A program made the translations under genes and the position numbers. From Antedon mediterranea (taxonomy: Eukaryota; Echinodermata; Crinoidea; Comatulida; Antedonidae), in NCBI RefSeq assembly GCF_964355755.1, contig NC_092677.1:26878101-26942100 (forward strand): 64,000 nt of DNA, read 5' to 3'. Below the pieces are notes generated by a model. The model saw nothing but the letters and a program-made list of their open reading frames with translations, had not been told where the DNA came from and made no database searches. Positions 44,272-56,500 of this stretch are shown in pieces (the first letter of the stretch is position 1; each line of letters starts with the position of its first letter).

Positions 44272-44535
44272 ATGGCGCCAGGCCTACGATATGTAGGCAT
44301 TTGTTCAATATTTTTAATAACATTTATCACATGTGATGGTATTCGTTATGGTTCAAAAGGAAGAACAATTCACCAAGCTCCAGTATCTTTCAGAAATTCA
44401 CTAGGAACTGGCATCTTTAGATTTAAAAGAGATGACGGGAAATTCCAGGCCCAGGCGACTGACGAAACCCTATCTCGTCGACGACGATCCACGGCAGAAG
44501 CAGATGATTCCCCTGTTCTCCCAGAAGTTACAAAG
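44272..44535 (+). CDS. SORL1: SORL1 exon 1: signal peptide and furin-cleaved propeptide
   Basis: The chosen ATG sits in CATGGCG and opens [18 protein letters not shown], a signal peptide. The propeptide runs to [11 protein letters not shown], the same place where vertebrate SORLA has a furin site before the mature N-terminus. In this family the propeptide blocks ligand binding until cleaved. The exon ends in phase 0. Confidence 0.9.
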
Positions 44536-47500
44536 GTATGTTGCATGCACCCTAGCTAGGGATAAATTATGCCTTGAATAACCGGATTCCTTTCCTCTGT
44601 TGTTTTGCTAGGAAAGTAAACATTAATTTTAAGTGGTAACAATCGCAGATCGTGATTATTAATTTACGAAATTATATTGTTTTTAAATATATTAAATTAA
44701 AAAGAAAAAATTAGGCCCTACCTGGCTAGGCTACAGTATTGTATATGCACAATAAGATAGCCTAACTTATTCCAAAACAAACTCTAAATTTAACAATCAC
44801 AAAACAGTTGTAGCCTAGCCTAGGCCTAAATAGAGGTATGGATTAGGCATGACATTGGTTGTTTTTTAAATCAGTCAACTTTTAATATTTTCTGTTAAAT
44901 ACGGTAGGTCACGACACTAGCATACTCACTAATAATAATATAATGATGAGTAAAGACGATGCAATGGTGAGTAAAAATGTAACTAAAAAAACAAAAAAGA
45001 TTATTATTATAGTTTATTCACTATATTTATACATACAGAGCTTCTGCAGCAGTGTTTTATTTTCTTTAGAAACAGGATGTGAAAAAGTACCTTTGTCCCA
45101 GAAGCAGTTGATATTTTATTTCTTTCTGAAACCGCACTCGATAAGATTTAATTAAGTATTTGCTTATTGGGAAAGCAGACTTAAGTTGACATACAATGAT
45201 TACATTGTAAAATAAGAGGCATTGCATTCAACATTTGGAGAGTTGATGATACAGCAGACCCGATGAAAACAAGTTCTTTCTGACGTCACACATGATGAGT
45301 TCAAACTTGTTTAGAATGCAGTATAATGTCAGATTTATGAGTACTTTACCTATTTACATAAGCACAATAACAATTCTTATGTAAGCACCATGTCTGCCTA
45401 CATTGTTATCGGATGCAAAAATCACAATCACTTTATTTTTCACTTATACTGTAGATTATACTGTATATTATATTTTAGGACTGGACCTAGTGTAATTTGG
45501 TTTGATCAATCTTTGCGAATTTATTTTGTTGGACAATTTGTTTCATATGTTTAGTATTAGTAGAAGTCAAGATAATGTTTAAGTGAAAAATTGATTTATT
45601 TATTTTTAAAACTTTATTTATTGAACCAGTTCTATTTCAAATGGAATTTTTAAAAAAACCATTCTTACGTTATTTTGAAAACTGACTTAAGAAAAACCAT
45701 TGACTTAAAACAAAGTTATAATAGAGTAATAACATTGCATTATTAACATATACCCCTTTCACACCAAAAGCAAAACTCCGGAGACACTCCGGAGACACCC
45801 CGGAGTTGACGTCCCGCTGTTTGGTGTGAAAGGTAAAATCAAGCAACTCCGGAGTTTAAAACTGCGGGGTTGAACAGCTGAACATTCTCCGGAGAGCAAA
45901 CTGCGGGGACACCCCGGTGTTTTGGTGTGAAAGGTACCAACATCAAACTCCGGAGTGTTTCGGGTCAAGAGGTCATCCTCACACGATCACTCATTGCTTT
46001 AGTTTTATTTCAAAATACTTTAAATATTTGTACAAAATATATAGCGGGTTTAAAAAATAATTAGTAGTATCAATAAAACATTATATTACTTCTGAGACTT
46101 TTGAAAGTAATTATTAAATTAAAAACATTGTTAATTAAAATTATTCTAATGATCGTCGAGGGTGACATTTACAATTTTATTTTATAAACCCCGGTGTTGC
46201 TAGGTTGGTGTGAAAGGGGTTTCTCGACGTTTCGAATGGTCATAAACCCCGGGGTGTCTCCGGAGACACTCCGGAGTTTTGGTGTGAAAGGGGTAATAGT
46301 GAATAAAGTAGAACTTCATTTTGGGAATCCCTATTCCTGTGTGTGTTTTAAACCTCTTGGTATGATATGGTAATAAGCTTAAAAGCTGTTTTGATTGTTC
46401 TAAAGCTCTGTCTACACTATCAAACTTTATCTGACAAATAATGTGATGTGCCTATATATGGACATGAAGATGTCACATCACTACCATATTTAAGCATATC
46501 ACTACCATATTTGGGCACATCACACTTTTTTGGTCACATAAAGTTTGATAGTGTAGACAGAGCTTTAGATGTTTGCTTATATTCTTGTCGAGCCATCCTT
46601 ACAATGTTATTAAAAGTTATACTGAGAATTTCTAGTGCTTTCTTTCATTGCCATGGATAAAAGGATATACTGTAGTAGATAACATTGTATTGTGCATTCC
46701 ATTGTTTACATTGTGAACGTGCTATTAAGTAACCTTAATATAAAAGGATAGGTCATTTTGGATTTAAATGCATTACAATGCATAATTTTCATCATAACAA
46801 AAAGCTATTTCAGAATAACTGGTTTTTTTTAAAGCTACATTTAAAATAGGCCTACAATAGAAAGTTAATCCTAAATTCAAATAGAGTTGAACCTAAGGAG
46901 ACACCTACAGACCCATGAAAGTGTCTTCTAAATCCATGGTGTCCCCTGAAAGCTCTGTCTGCACTATCAAATATGGTAGTGATATGCCTAAATATGGTCA
47001 TGATATGACATCATCATGTCCATATATAAGCACATTCACATTTTTTTTGTCAGATAGTCCAGACAGAGCTTTATTGTAAAAACCTATTTTTTCGTTGTTT
47101 GTTTCAGAGGAAAGTGTCCCTTAATAGGAGTATGCTAAAGGATAATAATAATAATAATAATAAGATTTATACAGCGCACATATCACCAAAGTGCTCAAGG
47201 CGCTTGTGAAAAACCATGAAAACATATAAACCTTAAACCTAAATACAATTGATAAATTTGACAAAAACAAGACCAATGGATGGAATGGATTCAGTTGTGT
47301 ATAAATGTGTAAATGTTTGTCTAGACATTTTTTGCTGGTTACCTTATAGCCCAGAGGATTGGTAAAAATTGTTCTTTTGGACTACTGATATCCAATGCAA
47401 CATGAAGAGGGTGTAAATGAACCACTTAGCCACTTAATCAAACCATTATTAATAATGGTATCTTCTGACATAGTGCAATTCAGTATTCTATTTGTCAAGT

Positions 47501-50500
47501 AAATTTCTTCCTGTTCCCAATTATGATTAATTATATTTTGTTGACAATTTGATTTCAGGTTGATTTGAATGACTCGCACAACGAATTGATGATTCATTGG
47601 GCGGGCGAGAACAGCGACATGATCGTGATTGTTACGCGGCAACAGCAAGCAAGCTACGACTCTACGAGCAATGCATATTTCAGCTGGGATTATGGCGCAA
47701 AATTTGAAAGTGTTCAGAACAAAATGAATCTGTTTAACAATAGTGCTGCAATCCTAGATAGGTTTTATCATAGCCCAGCAGATAACCAAAGGGTACAGTA
47801 TAAACTGCTGGTTGTTTGTGGTGGTGCTTGTTTGTGGTGGTGGTAGTTTGTGGTGGGTGGTAGTTGGTGGGTGGTAGTTGGTGGTGGTTGTTGTTGGTGG
47901 TGGTTGTTGGTGGTGGTGGTTGTTGGTATTGTTTATGGTTAAATGGTTATTTTTGGTAATGACTTTAATGGTTGATATAAAGTTTGCGGTACACCACATA
48001 TATTTATTTCCGAAAAGAACTGTTGAGTTCCTCGACGTTTCGATCAATATACTTTGAGCATCCTCAGGAATGACTGTAATGATATGCTAGCAGTGACATT
48101 TACTGCCAGTAATTGTATTTGATGGTGGAGAATTACGTTTACCTTGTATACTTTATTATTGAAGTACTAAATAATGTTTTTCTTTTCTCTTGTGTCTCCA
48201 GTATCTTTTTGCAGATATATTGCACAAGTATATTTTTATCACTGTTGACGGTGGCAAGACATTTGCTAGGCACCACTTACAGTTTAGTCCAACTGAGTTA
48301 GCCATGCATCAAGAGGATCGCAATTTGGTTCTTGCCATGGATGACAAGGACCCACAGAAAAGGGTAAGATTACAGGAAGGAGCTTGGTTGATTGAACGCT
48401 AGTCGTCATAAATCTCTGTCTACAGTATCAAACTTTATGTGACAAAAACATGTGATCTGCCCATATAGAGACATGATGATGTCATATCACTACCATATTT
48501 GGGTATATCACTACCATATTTGTTGACATCATACTTTTTTTGTCCAACTAGTTTGATAGGGTAGGCACAGCGTGCGTCTCACAGTGTTCGCCACTCTCTG
48601 CGTTTTTAACAAGTATGTGCATAGTCCCACGTGACAAGTTTCTCTCTGAAATACCTGACTCTTTGACATAATTACAGTAGCAGTTAGTTAGAATTTAATT
48701 TTGAATTTTTTTTTTCTAGCTTTGGAAATCAGAGAATTTTGGACATTCTTGGACAGTGATGCAATCCAATGTGAAAAGCTATTGGTGGTTAGTAGCAGTC
48801 ACTATTAATATACTAGTGTACACATCTCCAGGAATTAGATAAAATAATAGTGTACTGTAAATTAGTGTATTTTAATAATGGTCACTATATTAATATATTA
48901 GTGTACATTTCCATGCACTGTTTTTTTTAATCCTGTTCGTAATACATTATTTTGTTTCTATTTTAAGGGGTGTGACACCATATGACAAAGTGGACACTTT
49001 ATACGTTGAACGTATTGAGATAGAGGGCGCTGTTAATGTAATAAAAACAGAAGATTATTTTGATAATGATTTTTTGATCGAGGTAGTTCTGCAAGACGTT
49101 GAAGACTTTGAGATCAGAGATAACTACATGTTTGCAACAAAGGTAACGGATTTCATTTATTTATTTTTTAACGTCTGTTTACACTAGGATGATAAAGGTC
49201 TGTTCATACTAGGTTGATAAAGCTCTTTAAGGTCTGTTCATACTAGGATGATAAAGCTCTTTAAGGTCTGTTTATACTAGTTTATCCTAGATAATAAAGC
49301 TCTTTAAGGTCTGTTTATACTGGGATGATAATGCTCTTTAAGGTCTGTTCATAGTAGGATGATAAATCTCTTTAAAGGTCTGTTCATACTAGGATGATAA
49401 ATCTCTTTAAGGTCTGTTGATACTAGGATGATAAATCTCTTTAAAGGTCTGTTCATACTAGGATGATAACGCTCTTTAAGGTCTGTTCATACTAGGATGA
49501 TAAAGCTCTTTAAGGTCTATTTATACTAGTATAATAAAGCTCTTTAAGGTCTGTTCATACTAGGATGATAAAGAACAATGATGAAGTAGAACAAATGTAT
49601 ATTCATTTACCAGGAGGATAATTTAATTATTATAACTATCTTAATACGCCAGACGAGTAATCTAGAGGTTGTGGGTTTAAGCCCCACTAGATAATTTTGT
49701 GCAAGTATTTGTACAACTACATCCGAGTAGGGCAAACATCTGACCAATTATTTATTTACCGTCATTCTTTATTGTCCTAAAATGTGCAGCTTTTCAACAC
49801 AGACTGCTCCCAGTTAATGTTATTTGGTGGTTTTCATTCATTTATATTTGGGTAGAATTTTGTTATTCAAAAATATCTGTTATCATGATTTTCATTAATT
49901 TTTGTAATTTAATCAATATTCTATAGGCTATTATTTCCACTCATTCATAGAATATTCAGAAATGTCATAATTAATTTGTTTTATAATACAAATTTGTACA
50001 ACCTTTGTCGCCAATATTGTTTACATAATTTATATACTTTTGTTTATATTCTTGGTAATAATCTGCACTATAATATTAATAACAATAATTACTATTACAT
50101 TATGCATGATTTGTGATGCTTGTGAAACAATGAGTCACGCATCACTGAGTTTTCCAATATTCATATTTGTTGTTTACCTTGCTGTTGTGTACTTATGCAT
50201 TATGGGTATTTTTTACTGTATTGATTAACAATAACCAAATTCACCCAACAAAATTACTACAGGACATTTGTCATATTCGATTGGGACTTTTACTGTTGAG
50301 TATAGTTTTTCCGTTGAGTACTTATATAACGAAGTATTTTGAGCGATGAGATTGTTCTTAACAAAACAGCTTGTATTGTTAACATGTTCTATTTAAATTG
50401 AATGAGTTTCTGTTGAGCACAATCCGTTTACAATTTACCATTCGAATACAAAAAGTATCTTTATGTTATAACGGAATTTCCCAAGCGAATATGACAACTG

Positions 50501-53500
50501 AGAAAAATGCATGAAAAAAAACCAGATGTTAATTATAAGTTATGACTAGCCATATTTTTAAATGAATATTATAATGTAGCACAAGACTTAGTATTTCCTT
50601 AATCTATATAACATAAGAATGTTTTGTAAACAAACTCATTTCCTGGTTCAACGAACTTTAACCATTGACATCAAGACATTTGACCTTTTTTTATTGTTAA
50701 TAATCATAAAAATATGAGTGTCCTCATATCCATTATTGTACATAAACCCATTTTAAATATCAATGACACTGTAAAATCCTGAAATAAGTACTTTTAATAT
50801 TTTATATCATGCAAGTAAATTACTTTACATTGTATTTTTCTGAGGAGAATACCCTCTTTTTACAAGTATATTTCAGAAGAATAATTTTGAATAGTGAAAA
50901 TCAGTCTGTCTGTTAAAGTTTTCAAATGTCTATTCCTATTTTAATCCTATTTTAATCCTATTTTAATCCTATTTTAATCCTAGTTTAATCTTATTTTAAT
51001 CCTATTTTAATCATATTTTAATCATATTTTAATCCTATTTTAGTCCTATTTTAATCATATTTTAATCATATTTTAATTCAATTTTTTGTTGCTTTGTATT
51101 TTTTAGTTTGAATTTTGATATTCTGAAATAAAGAATCAAGAATAGAAAATAGAATATATCCCTTTAGCTTTCCATCCAGTGTTATTGTTAAGGCAGAGAC
51201 TTTATTGAAAGACTATTTTCATTCTGGTCTGCTAAAATATCTGAGTTTAAGCTTTTAAGCTTTCTTAGATCAATGGATACTGAAATCCTTTATCTTACCC
51301 AAACCTCTACCATCTATCAAAGCATGAAGCTATAGTTGACCAAAGATTTAGCTATAAAAACGTAGCTATATTCAAGAAAGATTCTGCACAGCAGGAGGAT
51401 GATTAAGCATGTATTTATGGGTGGTGATTTTATACCAGGATGTTGTATAAAAAAAGCTTTTCAGTGTGATTGCTCTATTAGATATACTGCGTGACAGTAC
51501 TATTGCACGCCATGTGACCTACAATTGTCCAATCAAATGACAGGCATTTATTTAGGTGTTATATAAAAATGTATATTATTGGACTAAAAAAACTATTAGC
51601 ATCCTGTTACACAGAATTCATAGTTCAGAATTGGCAAAGAACATAACACAACAGTATTGTTAAACAGTGTGTTGTGTACTTACCTTTGTGTGATCACCAG
51701 ACCGTGATTTGAGATAAGCCTTTGGAATCGTAAAATAACATTCAATATTTTAGTTGTTATATGAATAAAGTAATGAAAATGATTATTGTTATCTTCTCAG
51801 ACCTTTTTTTTTTGTTGGTTCCTTTTCACATATTGTACTGTATGTTCTAGATATGTGAATCAAGTTGAATATTATGTATCTATTTCCTTTAATTTTTGAA
51901 ATATAATAATTTTTTTCATAAATTTCCGTCTGTTAAATTCCATTATAACCAATATTAAGTGTTTTGGATGAGGTTTACCATAGGTTAAGCTTGGTTCCCA
52001 TTAGAACATAATGCAAGGACGTAAGCCACTATGCAAGCGAATTGACCATTCCAGGTAATGGATTATTCGAACCGTTCCTTGTGATTGGTCAATACGTTTG
52101 CATTGCGGCTTGCGTTGCGTTCTCGTAGAAACTACTCTTTAGTGCAGTTTAGCAATTACTATTATATAATCGACGTTATTTACTTTTTTTTCAGAAAGCT
52201 GCGTCCGCTTCAGATTCTGACTTGGAGCTGTGGGTATCTCATCAACGACAACCATTCACAAAAGCAACATTCCCAACAACAAAGTCACTGAAGGTGAGAA
52301 TCATTGTTAAAGCTCTGTCCACACTATCAAACTATGTGACAAAAAATGTAATGTGCCTGTATATGGACATGATGATGTCATATCACTACCATATTTCAGC
52401 ATATCACCACCATATTTGAGCACTTTTTTTGTCAAACTAGTTTGATAGTGTAGACAGAGCTTAACACTAAATTCACAATGAACCTGGATTATGATCCTGT
52501 GGTGAGATAATGAATTGTGGAAAATAAGTGTAGCTTCAGTAGTTTAGTAATCCCTTATCTGTGAAGAGCATCTTGTGTACCTGTTTGTCTTGTGAACGGG
52601 ATTGCCATCTTTAAGAAGGATAGTGAATGAATCCGCTTATGGTTATCCTTGGCATTTTGCCTAAATATATTTAATAATAATAATAATAAGATTTATAGAG
52701 CGCACATATCCACAAAGTGCTCAAGGCGCTTGTAAAAACCATGAGAAAAATGCAACCATGAAACTAAAAACAACAAAAAATGTTGCAAAAAGAAAAAAAA
52801 ACGGAAAAAAGGAGACCGATATTTAAATACAACGTTTGATTTTTGCAGAACTTCTACATAGCTGATGCATCAGAAGACCAGGTGTTTGTGTGTGTGAACC
52901 ATGACAACTATGAGACAAACTTGTATATATCTGAGTACAAAGGAACACAATTCTCATTGTCTCTTGTCAATATTGTCTTCTACAGTCCTGAAGGCCCTGG
53001 CAAAGATACTTGGTTAGAGTAAGTATTCTTGTTTTATTTTATATTGTATGTTACAGAGGTTTTGGAGACACATTGCTTTCGTCTGTTGTAACACTTAATG
53101 GCACGCTTTACATGCGTTAAAACGTTCATGTATTCTTTTTTTAACATTTATAATGTTGTCAAATATGTTTTGGTTTGTGTTTAGACGATACGCTGATGAA
53201 GAATTTGCTGAGATTCACCCAGTGGCCGATCTTCGAGGAATCTATGTTGCGAATGTGTTTATCGACCCTTCTAAGGGGTTCCATGAATCCAATATGGCGT
53301 CCGTTATTTCATTTGATAAGGGCGGTCAGTGGGGTAACTTAAGCACCCCTACAGAAGATAGTTTTGGCAACAAGTACAACTGTCCACAGGTATTTTATTT
53401 ATTGTTATACAATCGAACCCAATCCGTTCTGACACCTCTATTAAGGGGACACTTCTCCATGAAATAAACGATGGGTTATATTGAGTATTGACACCACAGA

Positions 53501-56500
53501 CAACCCCTTTGTGAGACCTATATTAAGGGGACACTTTTCCATGAAATAAACGATGGGTTATATTGAGTATTGACACCACAGACAACCCCTTTGTGAGACC
53601 TATATTAAGGGGACACTTCTCCATGAAATAAACGATGGGTTATATTGAGTATTGACACCACAGACAACCCCTTTGTGAGACCTATATTAAGGGGACACTT
53701 TTCCATGAAATAAACGATGGGTTATATTGAGTATTGACACCACAGACAACCCCTTTGTGAGACCTATATTAAGGGGACACTTTTCCATGAAATAAACGAT
53801 GGGTTATATTGAGTATTGACACCACAGACAACCCCTTTGTGAGACCTATATTAAGGGGACACTTTTCCATGAAATAAACGATGGGTTATATTGAGTATTG
53901 ACACTACAGACAACCCCTTTGTGAGACCTATATTAAGGGGACACTTTTCCATGAAATAAACGATGGGTTATATTGAGTATTGACACTACAGACAACCCCT
54001 TTGTGAGACCTATATTAAGGGGACACTTTTCTATGAAATAAACGATGGGTTATATTGAGTATTGATACCACAGACAACCCCTTTGTGAGACCTATATTAG
54101 GGGGACACTTTTCTGTGAAATAAACGATGGGTTATATTGAGTATTGACACTACAGACAACCCCTTTGTGAGACCTATATTAAAGGGACACTTTTCTGTGA
54201 AATGAACGAGGGGTAATATTGAGTATTGACACTACAGACAACCCCTCTTTGTGGGACAACCCTATGAAGAGGAACTTTGGAAGGTGTCCCTTTCTTAGGG
54301 GTGGGGGGTGTAGCTACTCTTTTTCATTTTCAGAAACTATCTTGATGGATCGAAACAACAGAACATGTCTACATAGCTAATTTGGTTTCTTTTTATAATG
54401 TCGAAATACTGCAATACTAAATTATTTCCTTGGTTTTGAATTAGTTACAAAAGCAAAACATGATTTGATAACTCATAATATGTGGCTATTAAAAGTTCTT
54501 GTAAAACAAAATCACCAATTGTTTTTTTATCAGGATATCAGTTTCATATGTTTGAACTTTGAGTATGTACTTATTATACCAATCCCATTATAACATTAGT
54601 TATCATCAGCTTTGTCTACACTATCAAACTAGTTTGACAAAAAAAGTGTGATGTGCCTAAATATGGTAGTGATATGCCCAAATATGGTAGTGATATGACA
54701 TCATCATGTCCATATATGAGCACATCACATTTTTTTGGTCACATAAATTTTGATAGTGTAGACAAGGCTTAAGCACCTTTTCCATATATCATATTGACAT
54801 AAAAAATAAAATTAAACTTTTCTTCATTAATAGTAATACACTTATTAACTTATTTTCTAAACTATATAACTTATATTCGTTGGTTTGATCTTGCAGGGAC
54901 GTGGGTGTTACCTGCATTTAGCAATGAGATACACACAGACGTACCCTGGTAATCGTATTCAACCAATCCTATCAAAGACTTCAGCACCTGGTATGATAAT
55001 GGCTACAGGTGGTGTTGGAGACACCTTGAATTCATCCAACATCTTTATATCGTCATCAGCAGGCGCTGATTGGCATGAGGTAAATGAATACATTTTGTGT
55101 ATGCAACAAAAAAAAACAAAGATTATATTCTGATTTCCAACAAAGTAAAAAGTCTACACCATCAAACTTTATGTGAAATCAATGTGATGTGCCCATATAT
55201 GGACATGATGATATGTCATATCACTATCATATTTTGGCACATCACAGTTCTTTTGTCAAACTAGTTTGATAGTGTAAACAGAGCTTTATCCAATGATTGA
55301 TGAAATCATTAATTCTCTTATTTCATTCTGACAGGTATTGAAAGGTTTTCATTTTTTCTCGTTTGGTGATCATGGTGGCGTTCTTGGAGCTGTTCCTCAA
55401 GATCCTAAGACCAACCAGTTTAAGTAAGTGCTTCCTGTAAATCTTAGTCTTGGTAGCTATCCTGGTTCACACAATTTACAATAGATAATAACAAGTTGTG
55501 CCTTAAATATCTTAAGAATATCCCAATAGACCTACTTTTAACATTTTATATGTAAAATATTTGTATTCTCTGTGTGGTCAACATGTTTGCTTATCAATAA
55601 CATAATTCTAAAGCTCTGTCTATACTATCAAACTAGTTAGACAAACAGTGTGATGTGATGAAATATGGTAGTGATATTCCCAAATATAGTAGTGATATGA
55701 CATCATCATGTCCATATTTAGGTACAACACATTTTTTGTCACATAAAGTTTGATAGTGTAAACAAAACTAAAGTTTAAGGAACCCTTCAATTGGTCATAT
55801 TGGATAAGTTAACGTAATAATATTAATACTCTGTTAAGGTACTCACTGAACGAAGGAGAGACGTGGAAAGTAGATCGATTCTCCGATAACAAGATCACCG
55901 TTTATGGAATGGTGACAGAACCCGGGGAGAAGAGGGCGGTATTCACAGTGTTTGGCTCCGAACAACAAGGTCATAGTTGGCTGATTGTGCAAGTCAATGT
56001 GACTATGAAGTTAGGTAAGAATCTTTGAAATCTGTTGTCATTAATGATATTATTATTTTCTCAACCCATACATACAAAAATGATGACTTCTGTTTTAAAT
56101 ACAGGTGTCGTAACATTAGACCACCTGGACTATGTTTAACCATCTGTGTAATATCATGGTGTACTTCAATTGAAAATAACCCAAACACACACAGCATTGG
56201 ACACACACATATTATATATTTTTTCTGGAGAAATCCTATGTGGGGGAATTTTACAGGTATGCACTCTCAGAGTGTTGTTCTAGTTATTAATGGTTTTGTA
56301 CATAATTTCTATCATCATTTATATCAATTCATATTTGATTTGCTAGGCCCAGCTTGCCAAGATGAAGACTATAAGGAATGGAGCCCAGGGGATGAGTTTG
56401 AAGATCTTCACTGTTTGCTAGGCCGAAAAACAACATACAAGAGACGTCTAGCTCACTCCACTTGTTACAATGGCAGAAATTATGATCGACCAATCACGTC

